From NCBI GenBank assembly GCA_000153385.1, contig CH672374.1, positions 569,016-633,015 on the forward strand: DNA of 64,000 nucleotides, read 5' to 3'. Positions 50,968 through 58,436 of the stretch are shown here, piece by piece; positions within the stretch are counted from its first letter, which is position 1, and each line of letters opens with the position of its first letter. The DNA is from Flavobacteria bacterium BBFL7. Its GTDB lineage: Bacteria > Bacteroidota > Bacteroidia > Flavobacteriales > Flavobacteriaceae. Below the pieces are notes generated by a model. It was not told where the DNA came from. It did not search any database and saw only the letters and a list, made by a program, of their open reading frames with translations. Position numbers and translations under genes: made by a program.

Positions 50968-52011
50968 TTATTCGCCGTCGGTAAAATCAATAACATCATC
51001 CTCAGTAATATCTTCAAAATCGTGAAAGCTTTCCATTTGTTCATATTCTTCATCTAAAATTTTAGATTCCTTTTTGGTTAAAATGAATTCCTTAAGATTT
51101 AATATTTCTCTCGCTTGGTTTACGGAATGCAAACTGTCATAATCTATAAGACAGTTAATGTTATCTTCTTCTCCAGTATTCATTTCGGAAAAACTGCTTA
51201 TTTTCTCTTTAAATTCTAAAAACTTTTTACTTTCTTTTAAAGCTAAAATAACTTGCTCCAGTGTAACATCATGAATCATAGTTAAATGATTGATGTAACT
51301 ATTTTTTGAAAGTTTTTGTTTAAGCTGAAATTCTTGAAGTCTTTGTTTTTCTTTTAAAATAATTTCGGATGAATGTGCTCCATTTACACTTTCAAGAACA
51401 TTTTCCAGATAGGTTTTAAGCGTATCTGAAACTTCATTTAATTCATTAACCTTTGAAGAAATATTTTCATATTCACTTCTTTTTTGAGTTTGAGAAAGAA
51501 GGTCTTTTACTAAACCAGCCCATTGCTCTCTTAAAAAGTTAATTATATCTTGGGCGGTTTCAAAAGAGTGGATAACATTATTTTTCGGTAATCCATAAAT
51601 CTCTTCAATAAATTTGTAAATTCTTACATCGTCAGCATATCTATATTTAGTTTTAGAATTATCTTTATTAATCAGATAAGTCTCATATTCTGAGTGTACA
51701 TTTTTGTCAATAAATAAGTAAACGTTTTTGTTTTGCTCTAAAGCAGTCTTAATTTCTGTTTGAGTAACAGAATAATCTCCGCTACTAGATTTACTTCCAA
51801 ATCTTCCTCCAATTATTCCAACTAAGATGTCGATTCCACTGATTTCCTTATAGCAGTAATCTTCAAGTTTTAGATCTTTACCATATGGTATTGCTCCAGT
51901 TTCGTTTCTAACAGATTCATAACCCATCTCTTTAATAAAACGGTCAAGGTCTGCTCTTACCTGTCTTAAATCAAAAAATGTTGAGCTGATAAAAATTCTT
52001 GGTTTTGCCAT
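50968..52011 (-). CDS. DUF4062 domain protein
   Basis: A 347-residue protein. Residues 1-100 match DUF4062, a TIR/STIR-like Rossmann domain found with NTPases and defence proteins: KPRIFISSTFFDLRQVRADL, IPYGKDLKLEDYCYKEISGI, DILVGIIGGRFGSKSS. The rest (about 120-347) is helical and coiled-coil-like (VNELNEVSDTLKTYLENVLE) with an acidic C-terminus. It is likely a cytoplasmic sensor or scaffold; an anti-phage role is a hypothesis from family context. It is flanked by array elements on both sides. Confidence 0.85.
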   Translation of the reverse strand: MAKPRIFISSTFFDLRQVRADLDRFIKEMGYESVRNETGAIPYGKDLKLEDYCYKEISGIDILVGIIGGRFGSKSSSGDYSVTQTEIKTALEQNKNVYLFIDKNVHSEYETYLINKDNSKTKYRYADDVRIYKFIEEIYGLPKNNVIHSFETAQDIINFLREQWAGLVKDLLSQTQKRSEYENISSKVNELNEVSDTLKTYLENVLESVNGAHSSEIILKEKQRLQEFQLKQKLSKNSYINHLTMIHDVTLEQVILALKESKKFLEFKEKISSFSEMNTGEEDNINCLIDYDSLHSVNQAREILNLKEFILTKKESKILDEEYEQMESFHDFEDITEDDVIDFTDGE

Positions 52012-52043
52012 AGTTTGTTTTTTAAATTAATGCCGACAGTTAT

Positions 52044-52208
52044 ATATCCAAACCTACGCAAATTCCTACTGATCCATAAAGTCCCAAAAGAATAAAAATG
52101 AATACTTTATCAACATAACTGTGGATAATTCCTTCAAAATAATGGGTAACAAAAAAATCCCATTAAAGATCTACTTCAATGGGATTTCTTTCTTAAAATG
52201 TCAAATTT
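52044..52208 (-). repeat. ~165-bp direct repeat R2, copy 1 (with terminator hairpin)
   Basis: Resembles 54299-54464 over its whole length, apart from scattered substitutions and small indels. It carries the hairpin AAATCCCATT/AATGGGATTT (52155-52187), followed on the minus strand by seven T. It lies between the DUF4062 start and the half-element B; it fuses to B inside the shared AAATTT core. Confidence 0.9.
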
Positions 52209-52286
52209 AAAAATTTGGAGACCTTGTAAAAGTGCTCGAACAATTCGGTTTTGCTACAATTGCCCTATTATTTTTATACGTTGTTA
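52203..52286 (-). repeat. Half of a cassette-like element (element B), fused to R2
   Basis: Minus strand starts CTAACAACGTATAAAA, overlapping the stop codon of the HNH-like gene (GGC TAA CAACG), runs through CCGAATTGTTCGAGCAC and reaches TCTCCAAATTTTTAAATTTG, after which the second half of the element is missing and R2 begins. Confidence 0.75.
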
Positions 52287-53312
52287 GCCTTTGTTATTTT
52301 CAGCCATCATTGTCTGAACTATCACTTTTTTTACATTTTCTAAAGTATATTTCACGCCTGACGGTTCCTTGCTTGATAATATGTTTATTAATATCTTTTG
52401 CTTTAATACTGGGTTCATTTTACCTTTACCACCCAATTTTATATGTAATTCATCAAGAATTTCAGCATATTTATTCATTCGTATACTTGCTCCGTGATTA
52501 ACAAATTTTTGAATTATTTCTTTCAATTCGACATCTTTAACTGAATAAATATTCTCCTTTGTAAACGGTGTATTATATTCCGCTATTTTATTCAAGGTTT
52601 CCGAACCATAAAAAGTGCAGGTCATTCCTTTCAAGTATGAAGTTTTAAAGTAAAATGATAAAATGAATTCATCAATCATTATCGAATATGGTCGATTGTT
52701 GAATGGTGAGCAATGAAGAAAAGTACTCGCTTCTTCTTTGTCTTTTTTATATTCAGGCGACCTTAGTAATTTATACCCAATATTTTTTAAATCCTCATCA
52801 ATAATATTTAAGTCAAAATCTTTTAGATATCTATTTAAAATTCTTCTTAATTTTTTTTCTTCTTTCGGTTTTAGTGTAATTCCACTTGCGTTTGATATTG
52901 ATAATCTCCACAATATAGAAGTCCAAAATAAAAACCCAACTCCTTCTTCATCAACGCTTATATATTTTGTATCATAGTCCGAATAATTTTTAAGACTCAA
53001 AGAATACTGACTTTCTAAATCTCCTAAATTTTTCTCACACGTTGAACAGAAAATGTAATCTTCAATAAATGAAATGTTATTGTTTTCAATTAGTTCGTCA
53101 TTTACTTCTCCATAAATTTCCTCTAATTTTTCAGGAAGTATATCTCGTCCAAAATAACTCTTCGTGTCAAGTTTTCCAATTACGAAACCTAACTCTTTAT
53201 CTCTGCCTTTCGAACCGTCTAAATTATCAATCCGTTTCATTAAAAAATGAGGAACGATGTGAGAACCAGTTTTGTCAGCCTCACTTTCTTGACATAATAT
53301 GCATTTTTTCAT
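52284..53312 (-). CDS. HNH-like CxxC/SHIVP protein, possible nuclease
   Basis: About 342 residues from the ATG at 53312 (MKKCILCQES); the longer frame begins at a TTG inside the flanking repeat. CILC near the start, then GSHIVPHFLMKRI, then CSTCEKNLGDLESQ near residue 93 give a CxxC-SHxxP-CxxC pattern seen in HNH-like zinc proteins common in defence regions. The remainder is an alpha/beta domain with no recognised motif (FYGSETLNKIAEYNTPFTK). A nuclease activity is inferred, not shown. It lies between elements A and B. Confidence 0.68.
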   Translation of the reverse strand: MKKCILCQESEADKTGSHIVPHFLMKRIDNLDGSKGRDKELGFVIGKLDTKSYFGRDILPEKLEEIYGEVNDELIENNNISFIEDYIFCSTCEKNLGDLESQYSLSLKNYSDYDTKYISVDEEGVGFLFWTSILWRLSISNASGITLKPKEEKKLRRILNRYLKDFDLNIIDEDLKNIGYKLLRSPEYKKDKEEASTFLHCSPFNNRPYSIMIDEFILSFYFKTSYLKGMTCTFYGSETLNKIAEYNTPFTKENIYSVKDVELKEIIQKFVNHGASIRMNKYAEILDELHIKLGGKGKMNPVLKQKILINILSSKEPSGVKYTLENVKKVIVQTMMAENNKG

Positions 53313-53318
53313 AATAAA

Positions 53319-53517
53319 GGCCAACGGTCTTGTATATGGCTCGTAGCGTGCAAAATAGCTATAACTATTCGGTTTAGCACAAGCCAGTTTTTTAAATTTT
53401 ACTATTTATCTTTTTTATTGGAAATCGTCAAATTTAAAAATTTGGCGACTTTCCAAATATGCCTTTACTTCGATTAAGTAACTAATTAGCTATGATAGAT
53501 ATACGGTGTTACTAACA
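53319..53517 (-). repeat. Cassette-like ~200-bp imperfect palindrome, element A
   Basis: Minus strand from GTTAGTAACACCGTATATC to GCCATATACAAGACCGTTGG. It shares the core CGCCAAATTTTTAAATTTGA and the stretch ATAAATAGTAAAATTTAAAA then GGCTTGTGCTAAACCG with element C. It begins 1 bp after the stop of the Abi-like gene and ends 6 bp before the HNH-like ATG. Confidence 0.85.
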
Positions 53518-53518
53518 G

Positions 53519-54259
53519 TTATTTGTACTTTTCAATAAGCTCTTCAACTGCACTTATCAAGCTTTCTAAATTTGGTATTAATCTTTCTAATTCTATTTTT
53601 TTCTTCGCTTTGTTTCTTTCAATTACTCTAGTCTTTTCTTCTTCGGTAATACCATTAAACACCATATTTTCTCTATCCATTGGATATTTTCGGGAAATCT
53701 GTAAAGGTGTATGTTTGAATATGAAATTTACCCTACTGTAAATGTTGATTAGAGTTTTCAGGTCAGAATTATCTTTGTTAAAAATCAGATTGTAATCCGT
53801 TAAATTATTCGCTAAATATACTTTGTCGTTAAATTCAACGTGGTCAGTACTTACTTTGATTCCATCATCGTTTAACTTATCAAGACAATCTTTTGTTTCC
53901 GGAATAATAGCTTCTGCATTTGGTTTAATTCTATTTTCTAAATCATATAGAATTAAATTTCTTATCCTTTTCAATCTTTCGATATCTTTGTTTTTTTCAA
54001 AGTCAACTTGTGATTTTAAAAGGATATTTGCATTTCGTTGCTCTTTAAATGCTAAAAAGATCAAAATAGCATTTAAGACATTAATAAATGGTGCTGTGAT
54101 TCCACCTAAAGTATCTCCAATTTCTCCAGTTTTAGTAAAATCTATCCAGCCTAAATTTCTTGTAAATAACCAAGGCGATATTATTATTACTAAAATATTC
54201 AGTAAGATAATTATAAAAGCATTTTCTCTAAAGAATATATAAATTTTGTCTTTATTCAA
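53519..54259 (-). CDS. Two-helix membrane protein, Abi-like (putative phage abortive infection family)
   Basis: About 247 residues from a TTG at 54259 (NKDKIYIFFRENAF); the longer reading from ATG 54328 would translate the flanking repeat R2 and the CTAACAA junction, so I prefer the TTG. Two hydrophobic helices (FIIILLNILVIIISPWLF and the segment around GGITAPFINVLNAILIFLAF) precede a soluble tail with helices. TGEIGDTLGGITAPFINVLN is the conserved sequence of small membrane proteins annotated as putative phage abortive infection proteins. Activity is unproven. Confidence 0.65.
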   Translation of the reverse strand: MNKDKIYIFFRENAFIIILLNILVIIISPWLFTRNLGWIDFTKTGEIGDTLGGITAPFINVLNAILIFLAFKEQRNANILLKSQVDFEKNKDIERLKRIRNLILYDLENRIKPNAEAIIPETKDCLDKLNDDGIKVSTDHVEFNDKVYLANNLTDYNLIFNKDNSDLKTLINIYSRVNFIFKHTPLQISRKYPMDRENMVFNGITEEEKTRVIERNKAKKKIELERLIPNLESLISAVEELIEKYK

Positions 54260-54298
54260 TTTTTCTTGTCTGTTATAGTTAATTGTTAGCACGGTGGC

Positions 54299-54464
54299 AT
54301 ATCCAAACCTAAGCAAATTCTTACTCATACATCATATCCCAAAAGAATTAAAATGAACACTTTATAAACATTAACTAAGGATAATTCTTTCAAAAAAATG
54401 GGTAACAAAAAAATCCCATTAAAGATCTACTTCAATGGGATTTCTTTCTTAAAATGTCAAATTT
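54299..54464 (-). repeat. ~165-bp direct repeat R2, copy 2 (with terminator hairpin)
   Basis: Partner of 52044-52208, and probably the native position because it begins immediately after the stop of the small gene at 54465. The hairpin AAATCCCATT/AATGGGATTT (54411-54443) with a T run ends that gene's transcript. The 2.1-kb block between the two copies carries the HNH-like and Abi-like genes. Confidence 0.9.
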
Positions 54465-54662
54465 CTATTTGGGTAGTAACGGTACGCAGGTTGCTAGCTC
54501 TGGATGCTGCAACAACATAGGTTTCATCCATATCATCAATTCTTCGATTTCAAATGGTAATAAACGTTCTACAGCCTTATGTAATTCTTTACAAAAGAGT
54601 GTAGGATTAAAACTAACCTTTTCTAGTACCGTTTTAGTGTACTCAAACATAGCTCTAGCCAT
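54465..54662 (-). CDS. Small conserved helical protein
   Basis: A 65-residue acidic and hydrophobic helical protein (MARAMFEYTKTVLEKVSFNP; LLPFEIEELMIWMKPMLLQH) with no signal peptide. It resembles small unnamed proteins seen in many Flavobacteriaceae. Its terminator lies in R2 copy 2. It marks the right edge of the accessory array; menA follows to the right. Confidence 0.75.
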   Translation of the reverse strand: MARAMFEYTKTVLEKVSFNPTLFCKELHKAVERLLPFEIEELMIWMKPMLLQHPELATCVPLLPK

Positions 54663-54851
54663 AACAATTCAGGATTTAGTTAAAGTAAAGTATATTCAGA
54701 TTCTCTGCGTTTTAAATTCAGCTCTAATTTAGAACATAATCCCAAATCCATGGTTAACATTTGTTAAAACAGAGTGTTAAGCAAAAGTTATTATTTGTCC
54801 GTTTCCCATTAATCAACTGAAAAACAAAACGTTAATCTGTTGATAAGATGA

Positions 54852-55871
54852 TTAACTAACGATCCATACCGATAGCACAGATAATACTGCAAAGGCAAAA
54901 GTCGATAGCGCGACCTTTTTTAATTCTGGATCGAGTAGGGCTGGTTCTTTGTTTAATTCTACCACTTTTAAATGTAAAAATAGCGGTAGAAAAGCGAGTA
55001 GTGGTAAGAACATCAACAAAGATGGCTGTGTCATGTTTTCATCCATTACTTCTTTATAATATAAGGTGATAAAGAATAAGGAAGCGGTCACTAGTGCTAT
55101 GGTGATTAAGGTGTAATGAAACAGCTTGGCTTTCATTAATCCCATTTTTACCACGATGGTGTTTTTACCAGCTTTTTTATCGCTCTCGATATCGCGCATG
55201 TTATTGAGATTCAATACAGCAACACTTAGCAATCCTATGGTGATGGATGGCAAGATCATATTCCAGTCCACAGCTTTTGTAATCAGGTAAAAAATACCCA
55301 TTACACTTACAGGACCAAAGAAGATAAAGACAAACACATCGCCCAGACCGCGATACCCATAAGCATTATCACCTACGGTATACTTAATCGCTGCCCAAAT
55401 GGCGGCAATTCCCAATACCAAAAAGAAGAGCGAAATCAATAACTGTTCTATACCTAGACTGACATAGATCAATGCTATCGCACTTATTAAAGTTAGTACA
55501 GCAGTGATGATCATCGCACGTTTCATCTCGTGTGCGAGAATGATACCACTTTGCAGCGCACGCATAGGTCCTACACGATCATCATTATCAGTTCCCTTCA
55601 CACCATCGCCATAATCGTTTGCAAAATTAGACAACACTTGAAAACCTAATGTGGTGATGAGTGCTAGAATAGGAATCCAATAATTAAAACCATTCCCAAA
55701 AGCTTGAACCAAATCAGATAATCCACCTATTTTAGGCTGTTGCTGCAATAAAGAATAATTGTTCTCTAACCTATAAAACGCATAAGCACTTCCCACTAGA
55801 ATTCCGCTGATACTTAATGGCAAGGTTCTTAATCGTGCGGCACTGATCCAGGCTTTAAATTTAGTAGACAT
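54852..55871 (-). CDS. menA: 1,4-dihydroxy-2-naphthoate polyprenyltransferase
   Basis: A 339-residue UbiA-superfamily membrane enzyme that attaches the polyprenyl chain to DHNA in menaquinone synthesis. The first Asp-rich motif is NFANDYGDGVKGTDNDD (near residue 85) and the second NNMRDIESDKKAGKNT (near residue 225); eight or nine helices are visible. Menaquinone is the usual respiratory quinone in this phylum. The ATG overlaps the holA stop (TAATG), so the two are co-translated. Confidence 0.95.
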   Translation of the reverse strand: MSTKFKAWISAARLRTLPLSISGILVGSAYAFYRLENNYSLLQQQPKIGGLSDLVQAFGNGFNYWIPILALITTLGFQVLSNFANDYGDGVKGTDNDDRVGPMRALQSGIILAHEMKRAMIITAVLTLISAIALIYVSLGIEQLLISLFFLVLGIAAIWAAIKYTVGDNAYGYRGLGDVFVFIFFGPVSVMGIFYLITKAVDWNMILPSITIGLLSVAVLNLNNMRDIESDKKAGKNTIVVKMGLMKAKLFHYTLITIALVTASLFFITLYYKEVMDENMTQPSLLMFLPLLAFLPLFLHLKVVELNKEPALLDPELKKVALSTFAFAVLSVLSVWIVS

Positions 55872-56878
55872 TATGGATACATGATATTAACGATCAACTC
55901 TTGTAGTAAATCGTGTTGTTGTGGTTTATTAGTTCCTACACCTTTAGACTTCATGTCTATATCGCGTATGATCTTGATCGCATGACTGCAATGCTTCATA
56001 GAATAATGCTTGGCCGCTGTAAAATACTCTTGTACAAAAAACGGACTTACACCTATCTGTCTTGCGACTGTTTGTGGATTGCGGTCGGTCATTGCGTGCA
56101 GTTTTAATAACTGTACAAAAAAGCTGTGCAATTGCCCTATGGTCACGACCAGTGGATTATCCTTAGGATTCTCGGCAAAATAGTTGATAATGCGATTCAC
56201 CTTTACTGTATCTCGAGATCCCAGCGCTTTGCGCAATTCAAAGTTGTTATAATCTTTTGAGATTCCTATATTTTCTTCAATCAGCTGTGGTGTGATCATC
56301 GTTCCCGCAGGTACGATAATCATTAATTTATCCAGTTCGTTTTTAATTTTGGCAATCTCAGTTCCTAGAAACTCAATCAGCATCTGTCCAGCTTTGGGCT
56401 CAATGTTATAGCCATTACTCTTTAAATGACTATTGATCCATGGCAGGACTTTATTCTCGTACAGCGGTTTGCTTTCAAAGAAGACCGCATTTTTTGCCAT
56501 TTCTTTAAATACCTTTTTGCGCTTGTCTGGTGTTTTGTATTTATAATTAAAGACTAGAATTGTGGTAGGTTGAGGCTGTTTTGCATAAGATTCAAACTTA
56601 TCCCAGTGACGTGCTAGATCTTGTGCCTCTTTAACGATGATCACCTGATAGTCTGCCATCATCGGGAAACGCTTTGCATTTTCAACCAGCTCGCCCATGT
56701 CTATATCACGACCATACAGCACCATCTGGTTAAAGCCTTTCTCGCCTTCGTCCAGTACATTTGCAGCAATGTAATCGCTTATCTCATCTATAAAATAAGG
56801 TTCATTACCATATAAAAAGTAAATAGGCGCAAGTTTCCTATTCTTTATATCTTCTATAATTTTTTTGGTATCACTCAT
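55871..56878 (-). CDS. holA: DNA polymerase III delta subunit
   Basis: A 335-residue clamp-loader subunit that opens the sliding clamp at replication forks. IYFLYGNEPYFIDEISDYI at the start is the degenerate AAA+ P-loop region of HolA, and the C-terminal collar contains HAMTDRNPQTVARQIGVSPFFVQEYFTA, typical of the family. Length is normal. It is divergent from the HSDR_N gene with only 33 bp between starts. Confidence 0.93.
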   Translation of the reverse strand: MSDTKKIIEDIKNRKLAPIYFLYGNEPYFIDEISDYIAANVLDEGEKGFNQMVLYGRDIDMGELVENAKRFPMMADYQVIIVKEAQDLARHWDKFESYAKQPQPTTILVFNYKYKTPDKRKKVFKEMAKNAVFFESKPLYENKVLPWINSHLKSNGYNIEPKAGQMLIEFLGTEIAKIKNELDKLMIIVPAGTMITPQLIEENIGISKDYNNFELRKALGSRDTVKVNRIINYFAENPKDNPLVVTIGQLHSFFVQLLKLHAMTDRNPQTVARQIGVSPFFVQEYFTAAKHYSMKHCSHAIKIIRDIDMKSKGVGTNKPQQHDLLQELIVNIMYP

Positions 56879-56911
56879 AAAGAGCCGTAGTGGTTTTTGT
56901 AATATTGCGGT

Positions 56912-57355
56912 ATGACGCCATTACGACTACCGGCAGGAAATTTCAGGGTTAAAAGTACTGAAAAAGGTCGGTTGATTTTTGACCAGATACGTAAAAAATT
57001 TGTCCATCTCACACCAGAGGAATGGGTGAGGCAGCATGTGGTGTTTTGGCTGCTTTCGCGAAAGCGTATACCACACAGTCTAATTAATGTAGAAAAACAG
57101 CTCCATGTCGCAGGAACAAAGAAGCGATATGACATCCTCATTTTTAATAAAGATGGTTCTATATATGCGGTGATTGAGTGTAAAGCGCCGCAAATAAAAA
57201 TAGATCAATCGGTGTTTGACCAGATCGCGCGATACAATCTCGCACTAGAATCTGAGTATTTAATGGTCACTAATGGAATGGAACATTACTTTTGCACTAT
57301 GGATTATGAGGCGCAACGCTATCAATTTATCCAGGATTTACCAGCATATACATGA
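56912..57355 (+). CDS. Stand-alone type I restriction R-subunit N-terminal domain (PD-(D/E)xK fold)
   Basis: A 147-residue protein matching the HSDR_N domain alone. KRYDILIFNKDGSIYAVIECKAP carries the PD-(D/E)xK triad (D..ECK), so nuclease-type chemistry is possible, but no helicase or HsdM/HsdS genes are near. Such short proteins next to holA are common in Flavobacteriaceae and are more likely a housekeeping nuclease than a restriction enzyme. The palindrome at 57052 gives the peptide LSRKRI in frame. The stop overlaps the next ATG (ATGA). Confidence 0.88.
   Translation: MTPLRLPAGNFRVKSTEKGRLIFDQIRKKFVHLTPEEWVRQHVVFWLLSRKRIPHSLINVEKQLHVAGTKKRYDILIFNKDGSIYAVIECKAPQIKIDQSVFDQIARYNLALESEYLMVTNGMEHYFCTMDYEAQRYQFIQDLPAYT
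57052..57065. repeat. CTTTCGCGAAAG palindrome, copy 7, inside a coding region
   Basis: GCTTTCGCGAAAGC, perfect 14 bp, in the HSDR_N gene. Read in frame CTT TCG CGA AAG CGT ATA gives LSRKRI, the same peptide as copy 4 in ftsK. Confidence 0.95.
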
Positions 57356-58359
57356 AAATAGGAATCGTTATCTTAAACTGGAATGGTCTAGCGCTATTGC
57401 AACGCTATTTACCCAGCGTCGTATTATATAGTCAAGAGCATACCGTTTATGTGGCAGATAATGCCTCTACAGACACATCGCTATCATGGGTAAAAGAGCA
57501 GTATCCATCTGTAAAGATCATAGCGATGGATGAAAATCGCGGTTATGCCGGTGGCTATAATGTCGCCCTACAATCTGTCGATGAAGAAATCATATGTTTA
57601 TTAAATAATGATATAGAGGTTACTGAGAACTGGCTGGCACCTATCACCACACTTTTTAAGTCTGATGACACGATAGCAGCAGCACAACCATTACTGCTGG
57701 ATGATAAACGACGCACCCATTTTGAATATGCAGGTGCGGCAGGTGGCTATCTGGATAGACTGGCATATCCCTATTGTAGAGGTCGCATTTTTGATCAAGT
57801 AGAAGAGAACCGTCAACAGTATAGAGACAGTACACAATTAGATTGGGCTAGTGGAGCAGCTTTATTAGTAAAGAAGAACGCTTTTCTAGAAGTAGGCGCA
57901 CTAGATGAGGCTTATTTTGCCCATCAAGAAGAGATCGATCTGTGCTGGCGATTGCGTCATGCCGGTTATAAAATAGCGATCGCCACAGATGCTACCGTAT
58001 ATCATTTAGGTGGCGGAACACTTGCCGCACTCAATCCACGTAAGACTTATTACAATTTTAGAAATAGTTTATTCAACATTGTGAAGAACGACCATAGTGC
58101 TAACTGGTTGGGCATCTTATTCTTGCGCATGGTGCTGGATGGGATTGCTGGTTTGCAGTTTCTCTTTAAGGCAAAACCAGCGCATTTTATGGCAATATTA
58201 AAAGCGCACGCATCGTTTTATGCTGGACTATTAGACATGCTTCAAAAAAGACAAGAAGTAAAACGATATGCTAAGAAAACATCAACTAAGCCTGCGGTAT
58301 TCTCTATAGTTTATCAGTTTTTTGTTAAAAAACGTTCAAATTATCAATCTGTAAAATAA
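57352..58359 (+). CDS. Family 2 glycosyltransferase (rhamnosyltransferase-like)
   Basis: A 335-residue GT2 enzyme: IGIVILNWNGLALLQRYLPS, VADNASTDTS, ENRGYAGGYNVAL, ICLLNNDIEV (DXD equivalent NND) and YFAHQEEIDLCWRLRHAGYK are all in place, the pattern of WbbL/rhamnosyl-type transferases. The C-terminal part is more helical and could contact the membrane (LGILFLRMVLDGIAGLQFLF). The substrate is unknown. It starts 4 bp inside the HSDR_N gene's end, so the two are coupled though functionally unrelated. Confidence 0.93.
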   Translation: MKIGIVILNWNGLALLQRYLPSVVLYSQEHTVYVADNASTDTSLSWVKEQYPSVKIIAMDENRGYAGGYNVALQSVDEEIICLLNNDIEVTENWLAPITTLFKSDDTIAAAQPLLLDDKRRTHFEYAGAAGGYLDRLAYPYCRGRIFDQVEENRQQYRDSTQLDWASGAALLVKKNAFLEVGALDEAYFAHQEEIDLCWRLRHAGYKIAIATDATVYHLGGGTLAALNPRKTYYNFRNSLFNIVKNDHSANWLGILFLRMVLDGIAGLQFLFKAKPAHFMAILKAHASFYAGLLDMLQKRQEVKRYAKKTSTKPAVFSIVYQFFVKKRSNYQSVK

Positions 58360-58407
58360 TAATTGATAAATGTCTGTTAAGTATTAACACAAGAATTGTC
58401 AATTTCT

Positions 58408-58415
58408 TATTTTTG
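58408..58415 (+). promoter_or_regulatory. -7 box for the OmpA-family gene
   Basis: TATTTTTG (TAnnTTTG) 21 bp before the ATG. The nearest TTG (58396-58398) is too close (9-bp spacer). Confidence 0.5.
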
Positions 58416-58436
58416 AGTTCAAATTAAACTATAACA

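Noticed and set aside
50841-51053. Minus-strand frame of 70 residues
   Set aside because: It overlaps the 3' end of the DUF4062 gene in another frame and runs into the cassette-like element; low-complexity Lys/Asn composition and no start signal.
52232-52501. Plus-strand hydrophobic frame of 89 residues
   Set aside because: Covers half-element B and the antisense of the HNH-like gene end; no start context.
50761-53517. Calling elements A-C true integron attC sites
   Set aside because: The overall layout fits, but the conserved attC core words are only loosely matched and no integrase is in the window, so they are reported as attC-like and not as attC.
53823-54242. Plus-strand frame of 139 residues with hydrophobic stretches
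   Set aside because: It is the complement of the Abi-like membrane gene; hydrophobicity mirrors the transmembrane codons, and the longer minus frame has a known motif (GDTLGGITAPF).
42502-54662. CRISPR array, insertion sequence or integrase in the accessory region
   Set aside because: No regular short repeat/spacer pattern, no transposase or tyrosine recombinase frame and no paired IS ends were seen; the repeats are long, few and placed at gene ends.
56875-57141. Minus-strand frame of 88 residues near holA
   Set aside because: Antisense to the HSDR_N gene and overlapping the divergent promoter gap; no signature.
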